DNA from: Buchnera aphidicola (Meitanaphis elongallis)
GTDB taxonomy: Bacteria > Pseudomonadota > Gammaproteobacteria > Enterobacterales > Enterobacteriaceae
Length of the DNA stretch: 64,000 nt
NCBI GenBank assembly: GCA_039830015.1
Contig: CP140033.1
Coordinates: 310,001 to 374,000, forward strand
Direction: 5' to 3'
The position numbers and the translations under genes are program-made. Positions 31,201 to 41,719 of the stretch are shown piece after piece (position 1 is the stretch's first letter; the number at the start of each line of letters is the position of its first letter). The notes beneath the pieces are model-generated. The model made no database searches. It was given only the letters and a program-made list of their open reading frames with translations, and had not been told where the DNA came from.

Positions 31201-32496
31201 TTATAAATACTTCAATCCTTTCATATAATTAGTTTGCAGTACTTTAGGTATTGCAATACGACCATCAGACGTCTGATAATTTTCTAAAATCGCAGCTAAT
31301 GTTCTTCCAATAGCTAATCCTGATCCATTAATAGTATGTACGAAACAATTTTTATTTTTAATTTTTGAACGAAACTTTGCATATATACGACGTGCTTGGA
31401 AGTCTAACATATTAGAACATGAAGAGACCTCACGGTAAGAACTTTGTGATGGAAACCACACTTCTAAATCATAAGTTTTTGCAGAAGAAAAATTTATATC
31501 TCCTGCACATAATAATACTTTACGATATGGTAATTCTAATAAAATTAAAATTTTTTCTGCATGAGTTGTTAGTTCTTCTAATCTTTGCATAGAATCGTTT
31601 GGATGTACTATTTGAACCATTTCAACTTTTTCAAATTGATGCATTCTAATTAAACCTCGAGTATCGCGTCCATATGAAGAAGATTCTGAACGAAAACAAG
31701 GTGTGTTAGCTACTAACATTATTGGTAATTTTTTTTCTTCTAGTTTACAATTTTGAAATAAATTAGTTAATGGTACTTCTGCTGTTGGTATTAGTACATA
31801 ATTATTATTCGCATTTGCCTTAGAAGGAAAAACTTGAGTATAAAATAGATCCATACTAAACTTCGGTAATTGACCTGTTCCATACAAACTAGATTCAAAT
31901 ACTAAATAAGGAACATAAGTTTCTAAATATTTATGTTCCGTGGTATGTACATCCATCATAAACTGCCCTAATGCACGATGCAATAAAGCAATGTTACCTT
32001 GCATGACAACAAATCGAGATCCAGAAATTTTAGCTGATGATATCCAATCAAAACCATTTATTTTATTACCTAATTCAACATGATCTTTTATTTTAAAAGA
32101 AAAATTATGTATGTATCCCCAACGACTCACTTCTTTATTATCTTTGCTATTAATGCCACTGGGAATCGAATCATCAGGAATATTTGGAATATGTGCTAAA
32201 AAATCTTGGATTTCTTCTAATAGAAACTTTAACTTTTTTTTCAAAAAAAATAGTTTTTCAATAACTTTATGCACTTCATTTTTAAGATCAGAACAATCTT
32301 GATTGACGTTATTTCTATCTCTTATAAGATTTGAAATAATGTTATGTTGTGATTGAAGATCTTCAGTTTGTTTTTGTAATAATTTTCTTTTTTTATCTAA
32401 AGAAACAAATTTTTTTGTATCTAAAATAAACCCTTTTCTTTTTAATTTTTGTGCAATATGATTAATATCATTGCGTAATAGTTTTATGTTTAACAT
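31201..32496 (-). CDS. serS: Seryl-tRNA synthetase
   Basis: SerS charges tRNA-Ser, of which one gene is present at 51.1 kb. The 431-residue class II synthetase has the long N-terminal coiled-coil arm (about residues 25-105, rich in Lys, Gln and Leu). The catalytic domain follows with LIPTAEVPLTN, motif 2 around PCFRSESSSYGRDTRG and motif 3 NGSGLAIGRTLAAILE. Its length equals E. coli SerS (430). The ATG is at 32496. No damage is seen. Confidence 0.98.
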   Translation of the reverse strand: MLNIKLLRNDINHIAQKLKRKGFILDTKKFVSLDKKRKLLQKQTEDLQSQHNIISNLIRDRNNVNQDCSDLKNEVHKVIEKLFFLKKKLKFLLEEIQDFLAHIPNIPDDSIPSGINSKDNKEVSRWGYIHNFSFKIKDHVELGNKINGFDWISSAKISGSRFVVMQGNIALLHRALGQFMMDVHTTEHKYLETYVPYLVFESSLYGTGQLPKFSMDLFYTQVFPSKANANNNYVLIPTAEVPLTNLFQNCKLEEKKLPIMLVANTPCFRSESSSYGRDTRGLIRMHQFEKVEMVQIVHPNDSMQRLEELTTHAEKILILLELPYRKVLLCAGDINFSSAKTYDLEVWFPSQSSYREVSSCSNMLDFQARRIYAKFRSKIKNKNCFVHTINGSGLAIGRTLAAILENYQTSDGRIAIPKVLQTNYMKGLKYL

Positions 32497-32609
32497 ATTT
32501 TAAGTTAATTTTGTGTTTTAAAAAATTATATTTAATTTGAATAATAAATTATTGAAGAAATTTTAAATATCAAAGTTCGTAAATTTAAGTTGACATGAAT
32601 TATCGCATA

Positions 32610-33232
32610 TTATCTTTGATCATCTACAGTTACACCTGGAATAGATGTAAAAACAAATTGATTTTTATCAAATTTTTGTAATTTTTGTTTATAAAATATA
32701 ATAACATTTTTAAAATTATTTTTTTCGACAAATTGAATTTTCTTAATTACACTATTACTATTTATACAAATTGTATAATATTTTATTGTACTTACATCAA
32801 TTTTTGGAAACAATGTAAAACAATCTTGTTTTTTAAAAATGTTATAATTTTTTAAAAATTTATTATTTTTTTCAGTAAAAAAGACAAAAGGAGTATTTTT
32901 AATTACATTTTTCATAAAAAAAATATTTACTTGATTAACTAAAGAGTCATAAAACCACATTGTTTTTGAATTAGAAATGATTTTAATTGGATTTGGATAC
33001 ATTAGATTCCAATTAAACCATCCAAGTTCTTTTATTCTTATTTCTCCAATTCCTGATTTTATAATTGTTCCCGATTTGTTAGTAACTTCTTGTTTAAATA
33101 ACGAATAAAAATCATGTATGTTAAAAATTCTGTCTTCAAATTTGATGTCTTTTGCTAATAAACAAGGAACTTGCATGAAATTTAAAAAAAAAATAATAAA
33201 AGTTTAGAAATATTATTTATTATTTTATACAT
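32610..33232 (-). CDS. lolA: Lipoprotein carrier LolA, signal peptide frameshifted in a T10 run
   Basis: LolA ferries outer-membrane lipoproteins across the periplasm. The mature part reads cleanly (NWNLMYPNPIKI, TMWFYDSLVNQV, NTPFVFF, ending IPGVTVDDQR as in E. coli), but the frame open from the ATG at 33176 has no proper signal peptide. Upstream, an ATG at 33232 preceded by AGGA begins MYKIINNISKLLLFFF and runs into ten T (coding strand; A at 33184-33193), after which a stop follows. With eleven T the two parts fuse to 207 residues with a classical signal cut near CLLA-K. E. coli LolA is 203. In E. coli lolA also lies just upstream of serS-side genes. Confidence 0.85.
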
Positions 33233-33485
33233 TTCTACTTTTTCCTAACAATTTAATTTATTTATCATATTACATAATTTTACACATAAAAAAAGATATT
33301 TATAAAAAGTCCTTTGTATTAAAGATCTTATTATACTTCTATATAGTAATATTTAAAGTTTAACATTTATGTTATATATTATAAAATTATATTAAAATTA
33401 ATATTGCTTAATTTCATTTATTATTTTGTATGCTAAAATGATTTATAAAGTAGATTAAATTTTTAAAATTATTAATGAACTATTA

Positions 33486-34460
33486 ATGAACATAAATACG
33501 ATTCAACATAAAAAATTGATTATTATTGGATCTGGTCCTGCTGGATACACAGCAGCTATTTATGCATCTAGAGCCAATCTTTCTCCTGTACTATTTACTG
33601 GAATTAATCCAGGTGGTCAATTAACAAATACTAATTCAATTGAAAACTGGCCTGGAAATCCTCAAGTCATTACAGGAATGGAATTAATGAATAGGATGTA
33701 TAATCATGCAAAATTGTTTTGTACTACAATTATTTTCGAAGAAATTGTTAAAGTAAATTTTAATATACGTCCGTTTCTGATTGTTAGTGATTCTAGTCAA
33801 AAATATACTGCTGATGCAATAATTATTGCTACAGGATCATCAGCAAAGTGTTTAGGTTTATCTTCAGAAGAAAAATTTAAAGGAAAAGGGGTATCTACTT
33901 GTGCTGTTTGTGATGGTTATTTTTACAAAAACGAACATGTTGCTGTAATTGGAGGAGGAAATTCCGCGATAGAAGAAGCGTTGTATCTTTCTAATATAGC
34001 AAAAATAGTTTATCTAATTCATAGAAGACATAATTTTAGTGCTGAAAAAACATTAATTTTGAAATTATTAAAAAAAGTAGAAGAAAAAACTATTATATTA
34101 CATAAAAATAGTATAGTTCATGAAATTTTAGGCAATAAAAAAGGTGTGGTTGGGATACACATTGCTTCTAATAATGAAAATGAAGTTAAAACACAATATC
34201 ATACAATTAATGTGTCCGGAGTATTTATAGCTATTGGACATTACCCTAATACAAAAATTTTTGAAAATCAAATTTCCATGAGTAATGATTATATTTCTAT
34301 TAAATCTGGTATACATGGTAATTGCACTCAAACTAGTATCCCAGGAATTTTTGCAGCAGGAGATGTAACAGATCATGTTTATAAACAAGCAATTACTGCT
34401 TCTTCTAGTGGGTGTATGGCTGCATTAGATGCAGAAAAATATCTTAACAAATTATCATAG
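33486..34460 (+). CDS. trxB: Thioredoxin reductase
   Basis: TrxB passes electrons from NADPH through FAD to thioredoxin. The 324-residue protein (E. coli 321) has the FAD motif [18 protein letters not shown], the redox pair in [10 protein letters not shown] (Cys139, Cys142), the NADPH motif [15 protein letters not shown] and [10 protein letters not shown] near the end. The ATG at 33486 follows a tandem copy of ATTAATGAAC; the first copy's ATG runs straight into a stop. It starts the rightward trxB-infA-aspS series. Confidence 0.98.
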   Translation: MNINTIQHKKLIIIGSGPAGYTAAIYASRANLSPVLFTGINPGGQLTNTNSIENWPGNPQVITGMELMNRMYNHAKLFCTTIIFEEIVKVNFNIRPFLIVSDSSQKYTADAIIIATGSSAKCLGLSSEEKFKGKGVSTCAVCDGYFYKNEHVAVIGGGNSAIEEALYLSNIAKIVYLIHRRHNFSAEKTLILKLLKKVEEKTIILHKNSIVHEILGNKKGVVGIHIASNNENEVKTQYHTINVSGVFIAIGHYPNTKIFENQISMSNDYISIKSGIHGNCTQTSIPGIFAAGDVTDHVYKQAITASSSGCMAALDAEKYLNKLS

Positions 34461-34543
34461 TTTATTCATCTTTAGATAATATGTTAAAATTTTTTGTGAA
34501 TTCTATTTTTTATTAATATATATTGTTTTTAGAGGATAATTAA

Positions 34544-34762
34544 ATGACTAAAGAAGATAACATAGAAATGCAAGGCATAGTTATAGATACTCTTCCTAAC
34601 ACTATGTTTCGAGTCGAATTAGATAATAAGCATGTTGTAATCGCACATATTTCAGGAAAAATGAGAAAAAATTATATTCGCATTCTTACAGGAGATAAGG
34701 TAACTTTAGAGTTGACACCTTATGATTTGAGTAAAGGAAGAATTATATTTAGAAGTAGATAA
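34544..34762 (+). CDS. infA: Translation initiation factor IF-1
   Basis: IF-1 binds the A site of the 30S subunit during initiation. The 72-residue protein is a single OB fold with the same length as E. coli IF-1. It has [37 protein letters not shown] and [10 protein letters not shown] as conserved blocks. GAGGATAATTAA precedes the ATG, a good ribosome binding site. It lies between trxB and aspS. Confidence 0.98.
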   Translation: MTKEDNIEMQGIVIDTLPNTMFRVELDNKHVVIAHISGKMRKNYIRILTGDKVTLELTPYDLSKGRIIFRSR

Positions 34763-34812
34763 TACTTTTCATAAATTAATAATACATTTATGTTGTAATA
34801 TATATATTTTAT

Positions 34813-34856
34813 AGCATTAATGCTTCATTGAATATCATTACATGATGAGTAATGCT
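34813..34856 (+). terminator. Possible hairpin after infA
   Basis: AGCATTA (34813-34819) can pair with TAATGCT (34850-34856). Inside the loop CATTAC (34836-34841) pairs with GTAATG (34849-34854) as an alternative. The structure begins 50 bases after the infA stop. The two pairings compete, and no U tract follows directly, so this is a weak call. Confidence 0.35.
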
Positions 34857-34979
34857 TTAATATAACATTTACTTCAATGCATAATTATATTATAAACTAT
34901 GTTTTAAAATTATAAATTATTTTTACGTTTTTATACAAAATTTACGTTTAGAACATTTATTTATGTAGGAATTAATAAA

Positions 34980-36719
34980 ATGAGAACAAAGTATTGTGGA
35001 GAGCTAAATTTACATCATGTAAATAAAAAGGTAAAACTATGTGGATGGGTGAATAAGTATAGAAATTTAGGAAAGATGTTTTTTTTAGATATGAGAGATA
35101 GAACAGGAATAGTTCAAATAATTTTTCATAATTCATCTGAAAATTTATTTAAAAAAGCTATTAATTTAAAAAATGAATTTTGTATTCAAATTGTAGGAAC
35201 TGTACAAGAAAGAAGTGAAAAAAACAAAAATTACAAATTGTTTACTGGAGAAGTAGAAGTACTAGCTTTTACATTAATTATTTTAAATCAATCAGAGTCT
35301 TTTCCTCTGGATTTAAATCATAAAAATTTTGATGAATTACGTTTAAAATTTCGTTATTTAGATTTAAGACGTTTACACATGATTCGTAATATGATAATAA
35401 GAAATAAAGTTACCACTTTAGTTAGATTATTTTTAGAAAAAAACAAGTTTTTAGAAATTGAAACACCTTTGTTAACTAGATCCACACCAGAAGGAGCACG
35501 TGATTATGTTGTACCAAGTCGAATTCACAAAAATAAGTTTTATGCTTTACCTCAATCTCCTCAGTTGTTTAAACAATTATTAATGATTGCTGGTATTGAT
35601 AAGTATTACCAAATTGCTAAATGCTTTCGAGATGAAGATTTAAGATCAGATAGACAACCAGAATTTACACAAATTGATATTGAATCTTCATTTACAACAA
35701 GCAGCAAAATACGTAAAATTGTAGAAAGAATGATCAAAAAATTATGGAAAAAAGTGTTGAATGTAGATTTAGGAGAATTTCCAGTATTAACCTTCGATTA
35801 TGTCATCCAAAAATATGGAACAGATAAGCCTGATTTAAGAAATCCTATCCAATTTATAAATGTTACTAACTTTTTAAAAAATTTAAATACTAAACTTTTT
35901 TGTGCATCCAATTTAAAAAAAAATAATTTAACTATTGCATTATGTATACCAGGAGGAGCTATTTTAAACAAAAATCAGTTAAAAAAATATAACGAGTTTA
36001 TAAAAAAATATTCTAATCAAAATTTATTTTTTATAAAAAATATTAGTAACATACGAAAAAAAAATATAACTAGTACAATTTTTAACACGTTAGATGATTA
36101 TACATTTAAGGAACTATGTAATCAAACTTCTGCAAAATATGGTGATATTATATTTTTTCTTTCAGATTCTAAACATTCAGTAAATAATGCCATGAGTCAA
36201 CTAAGAATAAAAATTGGTAATGAATTAAAAATTACTAAAGAGAACAACTGGAAACCTACATGGATTATTGACTTTCCTTTATTTACTAAGAACAAATTAA
36301 ATCAATACGTTTCTACACATCATCCTTTTACCGCACCAAAAAATAAAAATCATCCAGTATCAAATAAGAATTTGGAAAATGTTCTTGCAAATTCATACGA
36401 CTTAGTCATCAATGGGTATGAAATTGGAAGTGGATCAGTACGAATTCACAATGAAAAAATTCAAAAGAATATTTTTAATATATTAAATATTGACGAAGAA
36501 ATGCAAAAGAAAAAGTTTGGTTTTTTTTTAAAAGCATTGCGTTTTGGAACTCCTCCACATGCCGGGATCGCTTTAGGATTAGATCGAATAGTTATGTTAT
36601 TAACGCATAGTGATAACATTAGAGATGTAATTGCTTTTCCTAAAACTACTGCTGCTTCTTGCTTAACTACTGAAGCACCTAGTCAACTCAATATTAATTT
36701 ATTAAATACTTTCGTATAA
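34980..36719 (+). CDS. aspS: Aspartyl-tRNA synthetase
   Basis: AspS charges tRNA-Asp. The 579-residue class II enzyme (E. coli 590) has the N-terminal anticodon-binding OB fold (VKLCGWVNKYRNLG, FLDMRDRTGIVQI). The catalytic core follows with ETPLLTRSTPEGARDYVVPSR, motif 2 FRDEDLRSDRQPEFTQID and motif 3 GLDRIVMLL, plus the bacterial insertion domain between them. TAGGAATTAATAAA leads to the ATG. It contains an intact nine-A run near 35918. It converges on znuB. Confidence 0.98.
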   Translation: MRTKYCGELNLHHVNKKVKLCGWVNKYRNLGKMFFLDMRDRTGIVQIIFHNSSENLFKKAINLKNEFCIQIVGTVQERSEKNKNYKLFTGEVEVLAFTLIILNQSESFPLDLNHKNFDELRLKFRYLDLRRLHMIRNMIIRNKVTTLVRLFLEKNKFLEIETPLLTRSTPEGARDYVVPSRIHKNKFYALPQSPQLFKQLLMIAGIDKYYQIAKCFRDEDLRSDRQPEFTQIDIESSFTTSSKIRKIVERMIKKLWKKVLNVDLGEFPVLTFDYVIQKYGTDKPDLRNPIQFINVTNFLKNLNTKLFCASNLKKNNLTIALCIPGGAILNKNQLKKYNEFIKKYSNQNLFFIKNISNIRKKNITSTIFNTLDDYTFKELCNQTSAKYGDIIFFLSDSKHSVNNAMSQLRIKIGNELKITKENNWKPTWIIDFPLFTKNKLNQYVSTHHPFTAPKNKNHPVSNKNLENVLANSYDLVINGYEIGSGSVRIHNEKIQKNIFNILNIDEEMQKKKFGFFLKALRFGTPPHAGIALGLDRIVMLLTHSDNIRDVIAFPKTTAASCLTTEAPSQLNINLLNTFV

Positions 36720-36763
36720 TTTGATAACTTTATTTTAATAAATAAAACGTACAACTAACTGCA

Positions 36764-36794
36764 TATAAATACTTTATTTTAGAAGATATTTATA
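36764..36794. terminator. Weak hairpin between convergent aspS and znuB
   Basis: TATAAATA (36764-36771) and TATTTATA (36787-36794) make a perfect 8-bp stem of A-U pairs only, with a 15-base loop. It lies between the two stops. At this base composition such a stem may be chance. Confidence 0.3.
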
Positions 36795-36844
36795 AATGAT
36801 TACGTAAGTAATTAAAAAGTAAAAATTTAAATTTAAGACTTAAC

Positions 36845-37624
36845 TCATTTTTTTACATTACTAAGTAAAAATATACTGGTTGAAAATAATACAATAGTAG
36901 GACTAGCAGGAATACTATAAAACGTTGAAAACATTATTCCCCCTGTGAGAGAAATCATCCCTATTAAAGTTGAGAGAATAGCCATCTTCTCTGGAGAAGA
37001 AGAAAAACGTTGTGCCGTTGCGGAAGGGATAAGTAACAATGATATAACAATTAAAGATCCTACAAATTTTATAGCGATACTAATAGTTACTGCAATCAAA
37101 AATGTTAAAATAAAATTAATTTTATTCGTGTTAATTCCATCTACTTTAGCTAAATCTGAATTGATGGTAACTAATAACATAAGATCCCAATATTTTAATA
37201 AAATAATGAAAATTGTTAGACAGCTAAAAAATATAATGATTAAATCAAAATAAGTTACTTCTAATAAATTTCCAAATAAATAGTTTGTAAAATGTGTTTT
37301 CTGAGTGTTTGATACTATATTCATTATTATCATACCTAATGATAATGAGCTATATCCTATAATTCCAAGAATAGTATCTAAAGATAAAGAAGAATTGTTT
37401 TCAAGCCAACTAACAAATATTCCAAATAAAAAAATAATAAAACATACTATATAAAATGGATGAATATTGAATAATATAGCACATGCAATTCCTAATAACG
37501 AAGAATGAGATAAAGTATCTCCAAAAGAAGACATACGACGCCAAATTATAAACGAACCCAGTGGACCAGTAACTATGGTCAATAATATACCTGACAACCA
37601 TCCAAAAAGCATGAATTTACACAT
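36845..37624 (-). CDS. znuB: Zinc ABC transporter permease ZnuB
   Basis: ZnuB is the membrane channel of the high-affinity zinc importer. The 259-residue protein is almost entirely hydrophobic, with about seven to eight membrane segments. It matches E. coli ZnuB (261) in GPLGSFIIWRRMSSFGDTLSHSSLLG and in the ABC-3 family region SLLLIPSATAQRFS. It starts 39 bases after the znuC stop on the same strand. ZnuA, the periplasmic zinc binder, is not present beside them. Confidence 0.95.
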   Translation of the reverse strand: MCKFMLFGWLSGILLTIVTGPLGSFIIWRRMSSFGDTLSHSSLLGIACAILFNIHPFYIVCFIIFLFGIFVSWLENNSSLSLDTILGIIGYSSLSLGMIIMNIVSNTQKTHFTNYLFGNLLEVTYFDLIIIFFSCLTIFIILLKYWDLMLLVTINSDLAKVDGINTNKINFILTFLIAVTISIAIKFVGSLIVISLLLIPSATAQRFSSSPEKMAILSTLIGMISLTGGIMFSTFYSIPASPTIVLFSTSIFLLSNVKK

Positions 37625-37663
37625 TATAAAAATTGTGTTCTCTCGATATTAAATCTAATGTAT

Positions 37664-38383
37664 TTAAAAGTCATGATAATGATTATGCTGATGATGATAT
37701 AAAGCTAACTTGTTTTTTTCTAAATGCCCAAAAATGGCAATAAATTTTGAATGTTTTGAAACCGATTCTGGAGAGCCTGAACAACAAATATGTCTATTCA
37801 GACAAATAACTTCATCTGTATTAGACATCACCACACTTAAGTCATGTGATACCATTAAGATAGAACATTTTAATTCAATTTTAATTTTATTAATTAACTT
37901 ATAAAACATAGTCTGACCTAAAAAATCAATACCTTGTGTAGGTTCATCTAAAATTAATAATTGAGGATTATTTAATAATGCGCGAGCTAATAATACTTTT
38001 TGTATTTCTCCATGAGATAGTTGCTTTAAAGGAATATCTTTTAAATGAATAGCATTTACATATTTTAGTACATTTAAAATAGATCTTTTGTTTTTAAACA
38101 AACTCATAAATTTATTAACGGTTATAGGAAGAGTTGTATTAAAATTTACTTTTTGTGGTATATATCCAATACGTAAGTTTTTATTGTATGTTACTATACC
38201 TTGATTTGGTTTTAACAATTTTAATATTACTTTTACTAACGTTGATTTTCCTGCACCATTTGGACCTATTAACGTTAAAATACAATTAGAGATTAAATTT
38301 AACGAAATATTGGAAAGGACGTTTACATTATTGAAATTTACTGAAATATTTTGTAGAGAAATAAATAATGACATATCTGACAA
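37664..38383 (-). CDS. znuC: Zinc ABC transporter ATPase ZnuC
   Basis: ZnuC powers zinc import with ZnuB. The 239-residue protein has Walker A GPNGAGKST, the signature LSHGEIQKVLLARAL, Walker B LLILDEPTQGID and the switch histidine in MVSHDLSVV. The C-terminal tail is His-rich (LYHHQHNHYHD), as in the E. coli protein, and may sense or bind zinc. In E. coli znuA lies divergently just upstream. Here only 237 bases separate znuC from mepM. Confidence 0.96.
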   Translation of the reverse strand: MSDMSLFISLQNISVNFNNVNVLSNISLNLISNCILTLIGPNGAGKSTLVKVILKLLKPNQGIVTYNKNLRIGYIPQKVNFNTTLPITVNKFMSLFKNKRSILNVLKYVNAIHLKDIPLKQLSHGEIQKVLLARALLNNPQLLILDEPTQGIDFLGQTMFYKLINKIKIELKCSILMVSHDLSVVMSNTDEVICLNRHICCSGSPESVSKHSKFIAIFGHLEKNKLALYHHQHNHYHDF

Positions 38384-38620
38384 TATTATGTAAAATTACC
38401 AATATAGTATACTATCATAAAATAGTATTATTCTAAACAAAAAACAGAAATTAAAATAAAATAACTTTCGCAACATTAATCATAAATTTATAAAATATTA
38501 TTTTTTAGTTACATATTTATAATTTTTTAAAAACTAAATAAAATTAGTTTTTTTAAAAACAAGAATATATATTTATATTATAATATATTATTTCGATAGT
38601 AAAAACATATAGGAAAAAAA

Positions 38621-39837
38621 GTGTTATATATATGTAAAAATATTCTACTAGTTTATTTAAAAAAATTTTCTATATCTTTATTAAATTTTTTTTTGATTAT
38701 CGTTTGTGAGATTATATGCATCAATTGTAGTACTAAAACTTGTAATTATTACATTGAACTAAAAAATATAAATAGTAACTATTTTAAAAACAATTTTGTT
38801 CTAAAACATTCAATAACTGATATTAATTCTAAGTTCCTTGATTATACAAGAAAACATAATTTTTCAATGTGTTTTAACAATCACATATTTTTAGATCGTT
38901 TTAATAATTATTGTGCTACTAATAAAAAATTAAACTATTCACATATATTAAACATATTTCAAAAAAAAAATCCTGCTTATATCAATCATTTGCACATAAC
39001 ATAAAATTTTTTTACAACAAAATGTTTGTTTATAATATACAAAAGTATTGTGAATATTTAAATGTTAGAGAAACATTGTACAATAACTTTATACAAAGTA
39101 TTAAACGTTATGGATTAGATATAGATGAGATCACAAACGTAATAAATGTTATAAAATATCAAATTTATTATCATAAATTAAATAAGAATAACACGTTTAG
39201 TATTTTAATTAAAAAAAATATATTTAATAGAAAAATTTATAAAAATAAAATTATAGGTTTTAAAATATGCCATAATAGTTCTAATTACTATGGTTTTCTA
39301 GCAAATAATGGAAAATTCTATGATATTACAGGACATAATTTAGCAGAAACATTCTTAAAATTTCCATCTTTAAAAAAATATCGTATCTCTTCTAGTTTTA
39401 ATCCACATAGATTAAATCCAATAACAAAAAAAATTTCTTCTCATCAAGGAGTAGATTTAGCTATGCCAATAGGCACTCCAATTTTATCAATAGGAAGTGG
39501 AGAAATAATAAAAACTAAATATAGTTCGATAGCAGGAAAGTACGTCACAATCAAACATAATGTTCAATACATAACTAAATATATGCATTTAAAAAAAATA
39601 TTAGTTAAAGTAGGTGATAAAGTAAAAAAAGGAGAAAAAATAGGAATTTCTGGAAACACGGGTCGTACGACTGGACCACATTTACACTATGAAATATGGT
39701 TAAAAAATAGAGTTATCGATCCAGAAAAATTAGTAATTTTAGAAAAACTATCGGGAAATAATTTAAAAATATATCTAAAATCTTTGAAAAATATAATTTT
39801 TAATCTTAAAAAATGTAGTTCAAATTATGAATTTTAA
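38621..39837 (+). CDS. mepM: Murein endopeptidase MepM (YebA), frameshifted in an A10 run
   Basis: MepM is an M23-family D,D-endopeptidase that opens peptidoglycan cross-links for wall growth. The first frame starts at GTG 38621 after AGGAAAAAAA. It has a membrane anchor (about residues 16-35) and a poorly conserved region, then shifts out of frame in ten A at 38961-38970. The second frame, ending 39837, holds the M23 domain with SSHQGVDLAMP, YMHLKKILVK and GPHLHYEIW (zinc ligands). Eleven A would link them without a stop into 405 residues against 440 in E. coli. Without correction the catalytic part has an ATG at 39022 but would lose the anchor. Confidence 0.85.
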
Positions 39838-39868
39838 ATTAAATTATTTGAAATGTTATTATTTTAAT

Positions 39869-41308
39869 TTATACTCTTAAAATTCTACTAGTATTCGTAG
39901 TTCCAACTTTTCCCATGATATCTCCCTGAGTAATAATGACTAAATTACCTTCATTTAAAAAACCCTTGTGCTTTAATAATAAGATTGCGTCGTTAGCTGC
40001 TAATACACCTGAGTTTTTACTATTAAAAAAAATAGGGGTAACTCCACGATATAAAGAAGTTAATTTCAATGTTTTAATATGAGAAGATAACGCAAAAATA
40101 GGAAGACCAGAAGTAATTCGAGATGTCATTAAAGCTGTTTTTCCTGACTCTGTCATAGTAATAATGGCAGTAATACCACTTAAGTGATTAGCTGTATACA
40201 TAGCTGACATAGCAATTGCTTCTTCAATATCGTAAAATTTATCATTGATTCGATGACGAGATACATTAATGCTTGGTACTTTTTCAGCTCCTTTACAAAT
40301 TTTAGACATGATTTTTATTGTTTCAATTGGATATTTTCCAGAAGCTGTTTCTGCTGATAGCATTACTGCATCACTACCATCTAAAACAGCGTTAGCGACA
40401 TCCATAACTTCTGCTCGAGTAGGCATAGGATTTAAGATCATTGATTCCATCATTTGCGTCGCTGTTATTACTACTCTATTTAATTGTCTAGCACGTCTAA
40501 TTAAGATTTTTTGAATCCCTACTAATTCTGAATCACCTATTTCTACACCTAAATCACCTCTTGCAACCATAATAGCATCTGATGCTAATATAATATCGTC
40601 AATAACGTTGTGATCGGCTACTGCTTCGGCTCGTTCTATCTTAGCTATTATTTTTGCTGAACTACCGAATTTTAATGCTAAATTGCGTGCCATGTGTAAA
40701 TCTTCACTACATCTAGGAAAAGAAATAGCTAAATAATCAACTCCAATTTCAGATGCAATTTCAATATCTTGTTTATCTTTTTCAGTTAAAGTTTTAGCGG
40801 AAAGTCCTCCTCCTAACTTATTAATACCTTTATTATTAGAAAGAACTCCTCCTATGACTATTTTTGTAAATATTTTATTTTTAGTAGTATTTATCACTTC
40901 TAATTGTATTCTTCCATCATCTAATAACAAAATATCACCTTGAGTAACATCATTAGGTAATTTTTTATAATCTATTCCTACTTGTTTTTCGTTTCCTAAA
41001 TTTAAACCTAAAGTCGCATCTAATATAAATAAATTCCCTGAAATAAGTAATACTTTATTCTTCTTAAATGTTGAAATACGAATTTTTGGACCTTGTAAAT
41101 CACCTAATAATGCAATATAAACGTCTAATTTTTGCATAATATTTTTTGCATTTTTAGCTCTAATTTTATGTTCTTCTTTTGTACCATGTGAAAAATTTAA
41201 TCGAATGACATTCACGCCTGCTCGAATCATCTCTGTAAGAACAGAACTATTATCTGTAGATGGACCTAAAGTAGCAACAATTTTAGTTCTCTTAAAACAA
41301 CTTTTCAT
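39869..41308 (-). CDS. pyk: Pyruvate kinase
   Basis: Pyruvate kinase converts phosphoenolpyruvate and ADP to pyruvate and ATP. The 479-residue protein starts [13 protein letters not shown]. It carries the substrate site VIRLNFSHG, the metal and catalytic region [11 protein letters not shown] and [12 protein letters not shown], and the C-terminal nucleotide-free regulatory-site domain. The length and the close match to the PykA form of E. coli (480) suggest pykA, the second isozyme. It is divergent from zwf, as pykA is in E. coli apart from hexR. GAG precedes the ATG at a suitable distance. Confidence 0.95.
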   Translation of the reverse strand: MKSCFKRTKIVATLGPSTDNSSVLTEMIRAGVNVIRLNFSHGTKEEHKIRAKNAKNIMQKLDVYIALLGDLQGPKIRISTFKKNKVLLISGNLFILDATLGLNLGNEKQVGIDYKKLPNDVTQGDILLLDDGRIQLEVINTTKNKIFTKIVIGGVLSNNKGINKLGGGLSAKTLTEKDKQDIEIASEIGVDYLAISFPRCSEDLHMARNLALKFGSSAKIIAKIERAEAVADHNVIDDIILASDAIMVARGDLGVEIGDSELVGIQKILIRRARQLNRVVITATQMMESMILNPMPTRAEVMDVANAVLDGSDAVMLSAETASGKYPIETIKIMSKICKGAEKVPSINVSRHRINDKFYDIEEAIAMSAMYTANHLSGITAIITMTESGKTALMTSRITSGLPIFALSSHIKTLKLTSLYRGVTPIFFNSKNSGVLAANDAILLLKHKGFLNEGNLVIITQGDIMGKVGTTNTSRILRV

Positions 41309-41719
41309 AATTTTCTCGTTTTTAATTACTTACTATGTCGTATAGCAATTCAACTTACAATAAAAGATATTAAAATACATATATAACTTTAACATTATTA
41401 ATTAAAATAGAAACATACAATATATTAACATTAACTAATTTTTAAAATGTTTTATAATATATTTCAATTATAAAAATTTTAAGTTCTATAAATAGAAATT
41501 GAACAATTTTATTTTTTGTTTGGTATAATATTAATATATATTATTATTGGTATTAAATAAATAGTCACCAATTTTATTATTATACGTAAAATACAAAAAC
41601 TTTATACAAAACAACTTTAAAAAAGTCTTATTAAAAATACAAAGATTAAAACAATTTTAAGATTAAAACATAATAGAATTATAATTGTTTAGCATTATAA
41701 AATAACCAGGAAAATAGTT
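41309..41719. promoter_or_regulatory. Divergent pyk/zwf spacer
   Basis: These 411 bases separate two divergent genes. The site of hexR, which lies here in E. coli, is empty. A perfect TATAAT at 41524-41529 with TTGAAC at 41499-41504 (19-base gap) points toward zwf, but long AT-rich spacers produce such boxes by chance. No ORF or hairpin is convincing. Confidence 0.3.

Noticed and set aside
34128..34388. Reverse-strand reading frame within trxB
   Set aside because: It is a shadow of the strongly conserved TrxB sequence and has no similarity of its own; the same holds for the other frames nested in sucA, rpsA, pyk, murJ and yoaE.
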